A stretch of 50,602 nucleotides of DNA, from positions 1 to 50,602 of IMG/VR virus record IMGVR_UViG_3300033145_003412. One strand, 5' to 3'. Shown piece after piece: positions 22,316 through 31,561 of this stretch. The DNA comes from a virus. How positions within the stretch are numbered: position 1 is the stretch's first letter; the number at the start of each line of letters is the position of its first letter. The notes below the pieces were generated by a model. It made no database searches. It was given only the letters and a program-made list of their open reading frames with translations, and was not told where the DNA came from. A program made the translations under genes and the position numbers.

Positions 22316-23227
22316 TTAATCTACTACAATTTCATAGCAAGCAAAAACAAGCCTTGCCTTACCAGCATTATAAAATGGCTCCCTCATACACTCGTAAGTA
22401 AGCGCCGCTCTTGCATCTTCTTTCCCTTGCCTAAGAACTACCGAAGCCATATAACCAAGGACAGCAAGCCTGATTGATTCTGGATTATCTTTTATCCCTC
22501 TTAATATTTTCGCAATTTTACTCCAAGGCTCTTTTTTAATAAGCGCTTGGCAAAGATTAATAATTTGCGGATCGTTTTCAGTAACAGCCGGTTTCCATTC
22601 TTTTTGGTCTGTTTCTGATAAATCTATTACTTGGTCAAGATATACCAAAGCCTGTCTTGGACAGCCACTTGCCGCTTCAATAATTTTCTCTGTTACTTTA
22701 TCCGGTATTCCAACTTCTTCTTCTTTGAGCACGTATGAAATTAAAAAACTAATTTCTTTATCTGATAACGAATCCACCTTAAAAATCGAACATCTATTTC
22801 TGACGGTTTTTAGTAACGTTTCTGGGTTCGTTGTGCAAAGTAAAAAATAAACATGATTAGGCGGCTCTTCAAGAATTTTAAGAATTGAGTTCTGAAAGTT
22901 TTTAGTCATTGCGTGGCATTCATCAAGGAGATAAATTTTCGTATCTCCGTGCCACGGATATAATGAAGCTGAAGAAATTATTTCTCTAGCAGTAGCTATC
23001 CCTGTCTCATTTCCAACATTAATTTCAGTAAAATCTTCGTCTGCACATTTTAACCAATTTTGACATATCCTTGCTAAAGTTGTCTTGCCTGTTCCTGCCG
23101 GTCCTGTAAATAAGAAAGCATGGGGTTTATCTTCTCTCTCTAAACAGCTTTTGAGAGAAGTAACCGTTGAACGATTACCAACAAATTCATCAAAATTTCT
23201 TGGACGGTAATCAATAGAAAATGGCAT
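22316..23227 (-). CDS. Sliding-clamp loader ATPase (DnaX/RFC-small-subunit-like)
   Basis: 303 residues. YRPRNFDEFVGN is the classical clamp-loader start. Walker A is GPAGTGKT (42-49), Walker B is LLDECH (100-105), and TTNPETLLKTVRNRC holds the sensor 1 Asn and the SRC-like Arg finger (NRC). It resembles RFC-small or DnaX lacking the tau C-terminus, as in T4 gp44. It would load the phage beta clamp (27886..28890) for the phage DnaE. It lies next to the polymerase and methyltransferase genes. Confidence 0.87.
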   Translation of the reverse strand: MPFSIDYRPRNFDEFVGNRSTVTSLKSCLEREDKPHAFLFTGPAGTGKTTLARICQNWLKCADEDFTEINVGNETGIATAREIISSASLYPWHGDTKIYLLDECHAMTKNFQNSILKILEEPPNHVYFLLCTTNPETLLKTVRNRCSIFKVDSLSDKEISFLISYVLKEEEVGIPDKVTEKIIEAASGCPRQALVYLDQVIDLSETDQKEWKPAVTENDPQIINLCQALIKKEPWSKIAKILRGIKDNPESIRLAVLGYMASVVLRQGKEDARAALTYECMREPFYNAGKARLVFACYEIVVD

Positions 23228-23233
23228 GTTATT

Positions 23234-23274
23234 CTCCTTTTAAAATAAACTTGGTTTTTTAAGTGTTTTATCTA
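23234..23274 (-). repeat. Repeat shared by the ends of two methyltransferase genes, copy 1
   Basis: This 41-base stretch occurs again at 29485-29525 with one mismatch. It covers the last codons (LKKPSLF plus preceding DKT), the stop and the ribosome site of the next gene. Direct repeats of this quality are candidate recombination joints. Confidence 0.85.
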
Positions 23275-23806
23275 CTTCGTCCCCCCACGTATCCCATCCC
23301 TCGGTACGCTGGCGAGAAAACAGTTCAATACGAGATAAATCACCAACCAATTCTATAATTTTATCCCTTATAATATCTGGCTTTCTCGAATGCTCTCTTA
23401 ATGGCGATACAACTAATTGGGAGACAGATTTACTAGTCCTTTTTATTTCCCCTTTCGTTGCTAATAAACATATTTCAGGATTTGATCTTGTCCAATTCCC
23501 ACCACCAAAATGATATTTGATTTTTCTTGTTTTAACCCATGTAAAAGCAACAGTTTTATATATAAAACCCCAAGACTCTATACATTTAAGCGCAAAAGGT
23601 ATTTTTGAATCCATAACCCATAAAAACAAAATGCAATTATTACTAGATATTGCTTTAATGGGTAAATTAATAATATCTATATCAAGCATTGTATTATATA
23701 GTTTTAACTTAGCTTCTGTGCTTAAATTTTTTCTGTTTTTAAAATTAAACATCCAAGGAGGGTCTGCGTAAATAATTTGATATTTTTTATCAGGGAAGGG
23801 TATCAT
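23240..23806 (-). CDS. MT-A70-family DNA adenine methyltransferase
   Basis: 188 residues. YQIIYADPPWMFNF places the DPPW catalytic motif at 15-18, the hallmark of MT-A70-type N6-adenine methyltransferases. The middle segments CILFLWVMDSKIPFALKCIE and SNPEICLLATKGEIKR, and the late REHSRKPDIIRDKIIELVGD and GWDTWGDEV, follow the phage/Ime4-like pattern. It probably methylates phage DNA against host restriction. ATG overlaps the DnaE stop (ATGA). The C-terminal tail DKTLKKPSLF is identical to that of the unrelated methyltransferase 29491..30237; its SLF end resembles a beta-clamp-binding motif. Confidence 0.87.
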   Translation of the reverse strand: MIPFPDKKYQIIYADPPWMFNFKNRKNLSTEAKLKLYNTMLDIDIINLPIKAISSNNCILFLWVMDSKIPFALKCIESWGFIYKTVAFTWVKTRKIKYHFGGGNWTRSNPEICLLATKGEIKRTSKSVSQLVVSPLREHSRKPDIIRDKIIELVGDLSRIELFSRQRTEGWDTWGDEVDKTLKKPSLF

Positions 23807-26800
23807 ATCAATTCCAAAACTTGTTTTGAAAAAGCCTCTATTCCATCTGAAAACAATTCTTTATTTCTCTCCGATCTTTGTCTTAAAACAGCCGCCGGGT
23901 GGACGCACCAAAAAACATGAGCTTTGACTTTTGGAATCCATCCATGCTTCCCGGACAAGTCCATAATACCTCCATCTCTATCGGTCAAAGCCTTAAGAGT
24001 AGTATTACCAAGCGCTAAAATAATCCTTGGTTCGAGTATTCTAATTTCTTCTTCAAGCCATTTCCAACAGTCAAGAATATGTTGACTGTTCGGAGTCTCT
24101 AAACTTCCAGGATAACATTTACAAACATTTGTCACATGGAAAATTTTTCTTGATAACTCAAATCTTGAAAGCTCGTCCCATAATAATTCACCGGCTTTCC
24201 CAATAAAAGAAATGCCCTTTTCATCTTCTTTAGTTCCTGGTGCTTCACCAATTATCATTGCATTATATATTCCTTTACTTGGAAAAACAGGACTTCTGCA
24301 TTGTTTTCTTAACTCGCAACCGGAACAATTTTTCAATTCAGGATTAGAAAACCTTGCCCGTTTAATACTTGGCAACAATATCTTTTCTCGTATTTCTGGA
24401 AAAGTAAAACCAAATAATCCATAGGCTTCTTCTGGTAAAGAACTGTTTTTATCAAAGGCTTCAACCTGATTCATTATTTTACCAATCTTACCTTTGAAAT
24501 CAGGTAATGAATCTTGCAATTCAAAAAATCCTGTTTTCTTAACCTTTATTTCTCCTGAACAAAGTCTTGCAGTTTTTTCACCAATTCCTTTTATTTCTAC
24601 GAACGGGCAATAAAGATAATCATCTTTTGCTTTCCATTTGAAACTATCTGAAACACCATATTTAGGCGATTTAATTTCTAATCCAATCCTATCAGCTTCA
24701 TCAATCAAAGCCTGTTTATTCTGTTCTTGTCCATGTGTAAGGCTTGCACAAAGAAATTCAGACGGATAATGAATTTTAAGATACGAAGTCCAATAAGATA
24801 TTGTAGCATATTCTACGGCGTGGCTATTGCAAGTAACAATATTTTGGTCTGTAACAAAGTTATGATAAGGGGGGGCCATTGTAATGTTCCAGGTATCAAT
24901 TTCACCAATTTTTTTTATAGATTCGACTCGGATTAAAGATACAGGATACCCTTTTTGCCCTTGTTTTGTTCTGCCATTATTATAATGTATTTTTTTATGA
25001 CAAGAGACGCATAATTTTTGAAGATTTGTAAAGTCATTATTATTTCTATTCCCATCTACATGATGTACTTCTATTCTTGTTTTGTTTTGGCCGCATAATT
25101 TACATATATTAGGAGTTTCATTTTTAAAATTTCTATATCTTATATAAGACCCGTCGATGTATCCTGGATTTTTTTCTCCTGTTGGGAAACCAAAATGAGA
25201 GCCGTATTTTTTACCTTTAGTAATTTGCTTTTTACTTGTTAGGCTATACTTCTTATTTGTTTTTTCATAATCCCCGCAAAAATAAATAGAATCATCCGTT
25301 GTTAAATCAGAAAGTTTTTGTTCTCCTTTTTGAGTTAGGAATTTATGATTTTTTGTGATTTCAATCCAAGCACCATTTTCTAAAGTTAGTCTATATACCT
25401 TTCGTTTTCCCTCAGGTTGAATGTCCTTAATAATATTTTTTCTAATTCTTTTATCATTGAATAAAGATAAGCCATATCCATAATGTTTTTGAAAATTAAA
25501 TTTTACTTTTAAATCCAAATGGCCTGTCCTTCGAGCATATTCAATGTCGTTTTTAATCATATACATTTCTCGAACTGAAAAATTATTTTTATGATGATTG
25601 ACAATACTTCTTTTTAAAATAGTGTCTCCAGAAACGCACCTGTTAAAACTATAATGAGCATGACTTTGAAGCATTTCCCAAAATTCGTTTGCTTCCCGAT
25701 CATTAAAAATTCTTGTTTTCCTACATCCTTTAATAAACTCAACATGATATTTTGCAAAATTATCAGAACTTTTTTTCTTGCTAATCACCTTACGAATTTT
25801 ATCTGAAGTTGTATAATCAAGTCCGGCCACTCTGCTAATCACCTGCATAATCTGTTCTTGAAATAAAATTATACCTTGAGTGCTTCTTGTTATTTCTTCA
25901 TAAATTTCATGGTGACGTTCTTTCTTTTGCCTTCCATGTTTAATATTTATATAATCTTTCGCCATACCTGAATTAAGTGGTCCTGGTCTGGCTAAGGCTA
26001 ACACGTCAATAATATCTTTGAAGCTGTCTATCCCTACGTCTTCACACATTCTTTGAGATAAATAAGACTGCATTTGGAATACGCCGACTGTCCGTCCTTC
26101 TGATAACTCTTTAAAAACTTTTTCATCATTCAAAGGAATAGAATCTAATAAATCTAAATCCCCTATTAATTGTAATGTTTCTGAAATAATCGATAGCGTA
26201 TTCAGACCAAGAACATCAAGTTTTATTAAACCTACGTATTCGCAGTCGGCCATTTCCCAATTAATCGTTCTGCTATTGTTTCTATTTAATAAGACGGCTC
26301 TTTTGTTAATATTCCCAGAAGAAATTATAATAGCCGCCGGGTGTTGCGAAACATGCCTAGTCTGCCCTTCAAGTTTTATACAATGATTAATTATTTTAGG
26401 ATATTTTCTTTTAAATGCCTTTCCTTCTTCTGTATCATTACAAGAATTTAAAACAACGTCTTTATCATATTCAGCGGCATTTATTGACTTGGCAAAAGTA
26501 TCAATATCTTTATATGGAATATCAAAAACACGGCCTACATCTCGTATAACAGCCCTTGCTTGCATCCTGCCAAAAGTTGAGATACCCGCTACATTTTCTT
26601 TCCCGTAAACTTCTTCAATATGCTTTCTGATTAAAACTCTTTTTGAATCCTCAAAATCTAAATCAATATCCGGGAAATCTACTCTATCTTTTGCAATAAA
26701 CCTTTCAAATAATAAGTTATATTTAATAGGATCAACTTTTGTTATCCCAAGAATATAAGCTACAAGAGAACCCCCGGCAGAACCGCGACCAGGCCCAATC

Positions 26801-27864
26801 ATTATTTTATTACTATTGCACCAACTAACAAGTTCATAGACAATTAAAAAATACGGTGCGAATTTCTTCTCGATAATTAAATCAACTTCTTTTTTTAATC
26901 TACATTGATATTCATCAATTTGAAATTCATTTATCTTTTTAAACTGCTCCCATTTAGAATAAACCAAAGTAGAGAATTGTTTTTTTGGAGATAACGAACT
27001 ATCTATTTCATTAATTTTCGGAACCGGCAAAGAAATATCTTTTTTAGGGATTCTAAATTCAGAACATCTTTTAGCAATCTTAATCGTATTTCTCATTGCC
27101 ATTACAACTTGGCTATGAGAAAAATCTCCTTGTCTTTTAAATGCCTCGATCATTTCTTTATCTGTTCTTAAATAAAGCCCATCTATTGAAAATTTAAATC
27201 TTTTTTCATCATTCCATTTCGCTTTGGTTTGAATTGCCAATAAAACTTCTTGTGTTTCAGCATCGTCTTCATTTATGTAATGACAATCGTTTGTAGCCAC
27301 CATTGGAATGTCTGTTATTCTTTTAAGCCGTTCATGAAAAAGTTTTTGTTCTTTTAGGACGTGAGGCATTATTTCAAGAAAGATGTTATAAGGTTTTTCT
27401 TTTTGTAGCTGGTAAAGTAAATCTTCTCCACCTGGTAAATTTAAAAACGAGCTTGCACAGGCGGTCATAGCAATTAGGCCTCCATTAGACCAATACTTTA
27501 ATAAAGTCTCATAGTCTATTCTTGGCCTATAATAATGTCCCTCAAGATTTGCTATGCTTAACATTTGAAGTAAACTTTCCCAGCCGGTTTGATTTTCTAC
27601 CAATAAAACTATATGGCCTCTTTTCTCTCCTTTCGTTTTAATGTCTCTTTTAGGAACTATATAAGCCTCACATCCTAAAACTGGTTTAATGTTTTGTTTA
27701 TCGCATTCTTTTTGAAACTGAATAAGACCATCTACGTTTCCGTGGTCTGTGCAAGCTAAATATTCAAAGCCTAATTCTTTGGCTCTTTTACAATAAGCCT
27801 CAGCCGAACCGAAGCCGTCTAATATGGATTTGTCAGAATGAAGGTGGAGGTGGCAAAAGTTCAT
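23803..27864 (-). CDS. dnaE: DNA polymerase III alpha (DnaE) with intein and C-terminal uracil-DNA glycosylase
   Basis: 1353 residues. An N-terminal PHP domain (HLHLHSDKS at 5-13, CTDHGN at 38-43) keeps its metal ligands, so PHP proofreading is possible; no DnaQ-like exonuclease was seen in the window. The palm holds GPGRGSAGGS (about 356-365) and PDIDLDFED (about 396-404). LARPGPLNSGMAKDY follows. A 271-residue intein (743-1013) splits the conserved SFNR/SHAVEYA motif. After the DnaE helix-hairpin-helix region, about 1170-1353 is a family 4 uracil-DNA glycosylase: Fe-S cysteines CSGCELRKQC, motif GEAPGTKED, GKAGELL and HPAAVLR. This joins polymerase and uracil excision in one chain. It is flanked by clamp and clamp-loader genes. 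Confidence 0.9.
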   Translation of the reverse strand: MNFCHLHLHSDKSILDGFGSAEAYCKRAKELGFEYLACTDHGNVDGLIQFQKECDKQNIKPVLGCEAYIVPKRDIKTKGEKRGHIVLLVENQTGWESLLQMLSIANLEGHYYRPRIDYETLLKYWSNGGLIAMTACASSFLNLPGGEDLLYQLQKEKPYNIFLEIMPHVLKEQKLFHERLKRITDIPMVATNDCHYINEDDAETQEVLLAIQTKAKWNDEKRFKFSIDGLYLRTDKEMIEAFKRQGDFSHSQVVMAMRNTIKIAKRCSEFRIPKKDISLPVPKINEIDSSLSPKKQFSTLVYSKWEQFKKINEFQIDEYQCRLKKEVDLIIEKKFAPYFLIVYELVSWCNSNKIMIGPGRGSAGGSLVAYILGITKVDPIKYNLLFERFIAKDRVDFPDIDLDFEDSKRVLIRKHIEEVYGKENVAGISTFGRMQARAVIRDVGRVFDIPYKDIDTFAKSINAAEYDKDVVLNSCNDTEEGKAFKRKYPKIINHCIKLEGQTRHVSQHPAAIIISSGNINKRAVLLNRNNSRTINWEMADCEYVGLIKLDVLGLNTLSIISETLQLIGDLDLLDSIPLNDEKVFKELSEGRTVGVFQMQSYLSQRMCEDVGIDSFKDIIDVLALARPGPLNSGMAKDYINIKHGRQKKERHHEIYEEITRSTQGIILFQEQIMQVISRVAGLDYTTSDKIRKVISKKKSSDNFAKYHVEFIKGCRKTRIFNDREANEFWEMLQSHAHYSFNRCVSGDTILKRSIVNHHKNNFSVREMYMIKNDIEYARRTGHLDLKVKFNFQKHYGYGLSLFNDKRIRKNIIKDIQPEGKRKVYRLTLENGAWIEITKNHKFLTQKGEQKLSDLTTDDSIYFCGDYEKTNKKYSLTSKKQITKGKKYGSHFGFPTGEKNPGYIDGSYIRYRNFKNETPNICKLCGQNKTRIEVHHVDGNRNNNDFTNLQKLCVSCHKKIHYNNGRTKQGQKGYPVSLIRVESIKKIGEIDTWNITMAPPYHNFVTDQNIVTCNSHAVEYATISYWTSYLKIHYPSEFLCASLTHGQEQNKQALIDEADRIGLEIKSPKYGVSDSFKWKAKDDYLYCPFVEIKGIGEKTARLCSGEIKVKKTGFFELQDSLPDFKGKIGKIMNQVEAFDKNSSLPEEAYGLFGFTFPEIREKILLPSIKRARFSNPELKNCSGCELRKQCRSPVFPSKGIYNAMIIGEAPGTKEDEKGISFIGKAGELLWDELSRFELSRKIFHVTNVCKCYPGSLETPNSQHILDCWKWLEEEIRILEPRIILALGNTTLKALTDRDGGIMDLSGKHGWIPKVKAHVFWCVHPAAVLRQRSERNKELFSDGIEAFSKQVLELI
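24826..25638 (-). other. DnaE intein with HNH homing endonuclease
   Basis: Residues 743-1013 of the polymerase. Block A starts at Cys (CVSGDT). Block B is GAWIEITKNHKFLT. An HNH endonuclease domain (CKLCG, EVHHVDGNRNNN, CVSCHKK) sits inside, and block F is PPYHNFVT. It ends VTCN before Ser, so the penultimate residue is Cys instead of the usual His. Excision would rejoin SFNR and SHAVEYA, a known DnaE intein site. Confidence 0.88.
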
Positions 27865-27885
27865 GGGGTCTCCACAATAATCTTA

Positions 27886-28890
27886 TTACTCACTAGCGAC
27901 AATAACTAAAATAATAACAGAATTATCAGTCAAGAATTTTATTTTAGATTCACCTAAAATAGCCTTATTAGTTTCCTTCAAAACTTTAGATATAGAACTA
28001 ATACTTATTCTAAAAGAAAAATCATCTCCTTCCCATCCACTTTCAAAACTTTCTATTATTTCTCCATAGTCATTACCGCTCCTAATCTCCATATTACCCT
28101 TACTAAAAGAAAAATAAACTTGATCCTCTTCTGAAAAAATATCAGCACGATTTAATGAACTAAGAAGTCCTTCTGGAAAAACAACTTCAAAAGTCGCCTC
28201 TTCTTTCTTTTCAAAATTAATAATTCTATCAACATCAGGATATTTACCTAAACTTCTTTGACTAATAATAGAAAAGTTCTCTCCATGGAAACCTACTGAT
28301 TCTTCTGAAATTGAAATATCATCAATGACCAAATTCAATATTTTATCAAGTTTCGTTGCCGGAACTAAAAAATTATAATCCTCAGAAGAGACAGGAATAT
28401 TAACTCTTTTTATAAAATGCCCACTTGCCCCCTCGATATATTCAGACGTAACATGAACCGAAGTCAAAGCCTCTCTGTTCTCTAATAGACTAATAGCTGG
28501 CAAACATTGTTTAAGAGCATCTTTTATCTCGTCTGTCATAGCAATTGTTTTTTCTTTAGAAGTCTCAAGCTCTGGAAATTCATTATTTTCTTTTTTGATT
28601 TTTGATTTTGTTCTCCCGCATTTTATTTTTAGATAGTTCTCTTGATCTTCAAATTCAATCTCGTTATCAAGGCTTAACATTCCTTCCAAAATCTTTTTCA
28701 AAGGAGCAAAAGGAATCATTCCTTTAATATCTGTTTCAATATTTACTTCGCAAAATAAAGAATCTCCATTAAACGTCCTTATTCCTTCTTCATCAAAAAA
28801 ACAATAAGTGGTAGCATAAAAAGTTGATTGTGCAATTCCAATCTCAACAATCTTTAAAGCATCAAGTATCTCATTTACTTTCTCGTTCAT
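27886..28890 (-). CDS. dnaN: DNA polymerase III beta sliding clamp-like protein
   Basis: 334 residues, near the usual DnaN length (about 366). The repeated beta-alpha-beta pattern is visible (VEIGIAQSTFYATTYCFFDE and the segments around FLVPATKLDKILNLV and FPEGLLSSLNRADIF). Sequence conservation is low, so the call relies on fold pattern and its place directly upstream of dnaE and near the clamp loader. It would ring-load on DNA for DnaE. The C-terminal MPMRL-like end of host clamps is not present; it ends ILVIVASE. Confidence 0.68.
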   Translation of the reverse strand: MNEKVNEILDALKIVEIGIAQSTFYATTYCFFDEEGIRTFNGDSLFCEVNIETDIKGMIPFAPLKKILEGMLSLDNEIEFEDQENYLKIKCGRTKSKIKKENNEFPELETSKEKTIAMTDEIKDALKQCLPAISLLENREALTSVHVTSEYIEGASGHFIKRVNIPVSSEDYNFLVPATKLDKILNLVIDDISISEESVGFHGENFSIISQRSLGKYPDVDRIINFEKKEEATFEVVFPEGLLSSLNRADIFSEEDQVYFSFSKGNMEIRSGNDYGEIIESFESGWEGDDFSFRISISSISKVLKETNKAILGESKIKFLTDNSVIILVIVASE

Positions 28891-29477
28891 TATTCACTCC
28901 TTTTTATTTTTTCATCATTCTTTCCCATTTCGCCATACTTCTTTTCATAAGTATCCATTCTGGCTATTGCCCATTTTTCAGATTCTTCATAGCGTTTTTG
29001 TAATGCCTTAATAATCTCCTCTCTTTTTTTCTCATTTATAATCAACTTTCTAATAAGATCAATTCTGGATATTTCCTTCTTTTTTCTAAGTTTAGTTATT
29101 ACTTTCTTCTCCGCCTCTTTATCTATTTCCTCTAGAGTCATTCTCTTTTCATTCTCTTCCACGATAAGCTTTTTAGGAACTTTCACTCCAATTTTTTTCA
29201 GCGTTATAAGGGCCGCATTAGAAAGAAGGTTAAAATCTTCTCCTTTTAATCCTTCTTCAGTATCTTTAGCAAAATCATTAATTTCCATTTTTTGTTCTTC
29301 AACATAGGACATTAAATTTTGATTCATTCTTTCAAACGATTCTAAAAAACTTAATGTCACTCCGTCTAAAGTAACAATGGTAATTTCCGGGTCTTCAATA
29401 TGGAAAACCCTATTAAGTTCTTCTGCTAAATCCCTTAATTCTTCAAGCTCTTTGAAAATAACATTTGGATCATTCAT
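28890..29477 (-). CDS. Coiled-coil hypothetical protein
   Basis: 195 residues, highly charged and helical (KELEELRDLAEELNRVF, EEIDKEAEKKVITKLRKKKE). Its stop overlaps the clamp gene start by one base, so the two are coupled. No domain recognised; a replication accessory role is inferred from position only. Confidence 0.6.
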   Translation of the reverse strand: MNDPNVIFKELEELRDLAEELNRVFHIEDPEITIVTLDGVTLSFLESFERMNQNLMSYVEEQKMEINDFAKDTEEGLKGEDFNLLSNAALITLKKIGVKVPKKLIVEENEKRMTLEEIDKEAEKKVITKLRKKKEISRIDLIRKLIINEKKREEIIKALQKRYEESEKWAIARMDTYEKKYGEMGKNDEKIKRSE

Positions 29478-29484
29478 ACTTTCA

Positions 29485-29525
29485 CTCCTTTTAAAATAAA
29501 CTTGGTTTTTTAAGTGTTTTGTCTA
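29485..29525 (-). repeat. Repeat shared by the ends of two methyltransferase genes, copy 2
   Basis: Near-identical to 23234-23274 (one mismatch). It covers the C-terminal DKTLKKPSLF codons of 29491..30237 and the following ribosome site. Confidence 0.85.
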
Positions 29526-30237
29526 TTCTTTTTTTAGCTATCTCGAAATATTTTTTATCTTTTTCTATACCAATAAAATTACGGTTTAAGTTTTTACAAG
29601 CAACTCCAGTCGTACCACTTCCGAAACAAAAGTCTAAAACTGTTTCGTTTTCATTAGTGTATGTTTTTATTAAATATTCCATTAATTTAACCGGCTTTTG
29701 TGTTGGGTGGAGTTTATCCTTATCTCGCTTAAATATCTGCCACGAAAGAGGATGCCTGTCGCCTGATTTATTAATTGTTATTACTAAATCTTTCCTATTG
29801 TAAACATCAGGCCTATTATAAATATCAGACGGCCCCCCTTTTTTTTGTCTATATGGCTTGCCTTTAGTTTTTTGTGGGTTATAAGTTGGTAGTTTTTGAT
29901 AGAATACAAGAATATCCTCATGCGCCTTAAGAGGCATTCTGTTAGCATTATAAAACCCTACACCTTTTGGTTTAACCCATTCTAAATCATATCTAAACAT
30001 TTTGATATTGCTCATAACTAAAGCACTTGTAAATGGTTGACTAGCCGTCATTACTATCGCCCCATTAGGCTTAATAACCCGTTTCAAATGTTTCCACATA
30101 GGCTCAAGTGGAATTATTGAATCCCAAGAACAATTAGTGATTTCGTAAGGCGGATCAGCGCAAACCATATCTATTGACCCATCTGGTATTTCAGACATTA
30201 ATTCAAGACAGTCACCATGTAGTAGTTTAATTTTCAT
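29491..30237 (-). CDS. Beta-class DNA N4/N6 methyltransferase
   Basis: 248 residues. The catalytic motif DPPY (28-31, in CADPPYEITNCSWD) lies near the N-terminus, and the SAM-binding motif FGSGTTG (205-211, in DFCFGSGTTGVACKNLNR) lies near the C-terminus, the motif order of beta-class enzymes. VKPKGVGFYNANRMPLKAHE and HPTQKPVKLMEYLIKTYTNE are also typical (the P-T-Q-K-P helix). It likely protects phage DNA from host restriction; no cognate nuclease is nearby. The tail DKTLKKPSLF is shared with the MT-A70 enzyme. Driven by promoter cassette D. Confidence 0.88.
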   Translation of the reverse strand: MKIKLLHGDCLELMSEIPDGSIDMVCADPPYEITNCSWDSIIPLEPMWKHLKRVIKPNGAIVMTASQPFTSALVMSNIKMFRYDLEWVKPKGVGFYNANRMPLKAHEDILVFYQKLPTYNPQKTKGKPYRQKKGGPSDIYNRPDVYNRKDLVITINKSGDRHPLSWQIFKRDKDKLHPTQKPVKLMEYLIKTYTNENETVLDFCFGSGTTGVACKNLNRNFIGIEKDKKYFEIAKKRIDKTLKKPSLF

Positions 30238-30246
30238 TCTACTTAT

Positions 30247-30277
30247 ATTATAACCAATATTTACGTTTTTTAAAAAA
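30247..30277 (-). promoter_or_regulatory. Promoter cassette, copy D
   Basis: On the - strand: T6A6, 13 bases ending in TTGGT, TATAAT, then the methyltransferase start with little ribosome site. It begins three bases after the helicase stop codon. Confidence 0.68.
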
Positions 30278-30280
30278 TAA

Positions 30281-31561
30281 TTAATCTAGTTCTTTAGGCG
30301 GAATTTTCCAAGTCAACTCGTCTGGCAAGTCACCTTCTACAAATTGCAAATCAAACGGATAGATATTAGCATCCGGTCCAAGGTTTCTTGCTTTTTCAAA
30401 TACAATCCTAAACTTAGCACCTCCTTTGCTATATCCATTTTTAGCTGGTGGGCGATTTAGCTGAATTACACAATCCAAAGCATCTTCTCTTGCCGAAGTT
30501 CCCCGTTGCTTATTTCCCTTACCGGCATGATGAACAAGAATAATAGCCAGGCCTAAATCCTTCAAAGAAATAAGCCATTGATTAATCGAATCCCAATCTT
30601 GTTTATTATTTTCATCAAGACCAAAAGCTAAGGCGGAAATATTATCAAAAACCACAACTCCAATCTCATCATGCTTTGACAGATAATCATATATGGCCGC
30701 TCTCCATTTTGAATCAGCGATATTAATCTGTTTACGAAACTTCCTTGCCATTCTGTTACTCGTTAAAATAACAAGTGGACTATCAGGATGTTCTTTGCCA
30801 AGAGGTTTAGTTAAATATCCAAGTCTTGATTGAATTAATGAGTCTCCCATCTCGCCATCAACATAAAACACTCCGGTTGGGTGTTTGACTTTCCAATATC
30901 CGATTGTTAAATCTTCGCAGTTCTCTCTTGTTAAAATTACAGAAATTGCTAAACATAACCAGGTTTTCCCAACTCCTCTTTGAGCATAAACCATAGACAA
31001 AGAAGATTCCGTTAGCCATGGAGCAAGTAATTTTCTTGGCCTTGGAATTGATTCTTTTAATAAATCGCCTGAACTGATTGAAACATTCTCTACCTCAGAT
31101 GATAATTTCGTTGAAATAGTTTGCTGGCTAAGTTCTTGCAGATAGCTTTCGGCTTCATCAATCTGGTTTTCTGCTAAAAAATCTTCAATGTCTTTTTGAG
31201 CTTTAAATAACTTTTTCTTGCGGAAGTATTCTTCTGTTAAAGTAATGCTGTATTCAACATCGAAATCTTGTCCATGTTGGTTTGAAAGAGAAAGAAGAAA
31301 CTCAAGAATTATATCCGCCGTCTCTTCTTTTAAATAAGATTTTTTATTATTGTAAATATCTTGGATTGTAGCTTTAGGAGCTTTGCCGTAATCGGACCAA
31401 TACTCCATACACCACCTAGTGACAATTTTAGATAGATCGCTTTCAAAATATTGTGGATTGTAAAAATGAGAAATAGCTGAAAGAAAATCGTCTGAGACGA
31501 CCATCCCGGTTACTATTCTACGTTCAGTTTCAGATTCTATTTTCTTATGCTCAAAAGGCAT
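30281..31561 (-). CDS. RepA/DnaB-like replicative helicase (AAA_25/RecA-fold)
   Basis: 426 residues. The N-terminal helical part (about 1-150) resembles a DnaB N-domain (ERRIVTGMVVSDDFLSAISH). A RecA-fold core follows: AQRGVGKT Walker A (193-200), YVDGEMGD, Walker B VVVFDNISALAFG and IILVHHAGKGNKQRGTSARE. This is the RepA/RSF1010-type or AAA_25 hexameric helicase set. It would unwind DNA for the phage replisome together with the primase (33106..34005) and initiator (31737..32984). Confidence 0.8.
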   Translation of the reverse strand: MPFEHKKIESETERRIVTGMVVSDDFLSAISHFYNPQYFESDLSKIVTRWCMEYWSDYGKAPKATIQDIYNNKKSYLKEETADIILEFLLSLSNQHGQDFDVEYSITLTEEYFRKKKLFKAQKDIEDFLAENQIDEAESYLQELSQQTISTKLSSEVENVSISSGDLLKESIPRPRKLLAPWLTESSLSMVYAQRGVGKTWLCLAISVILTRENCEDLTIGYWKVKHPTGVFYVDGEMGDSLIQSRLGYLTKPLGKEHPDSPLVILTSNRMARKFRKQINIADSKWRAAIYDYLSKHDEIGVVVFDNISALAFGLDENNKQDWDSINQWLISLKDLGLAIILVHHAGKGNKQRGTSAREDALDCVIQLNRPPAKNGYSKGGAKFRIVFEKARNLGPDANIYPFDLQFVEGDLPDELTWKIPPKELD

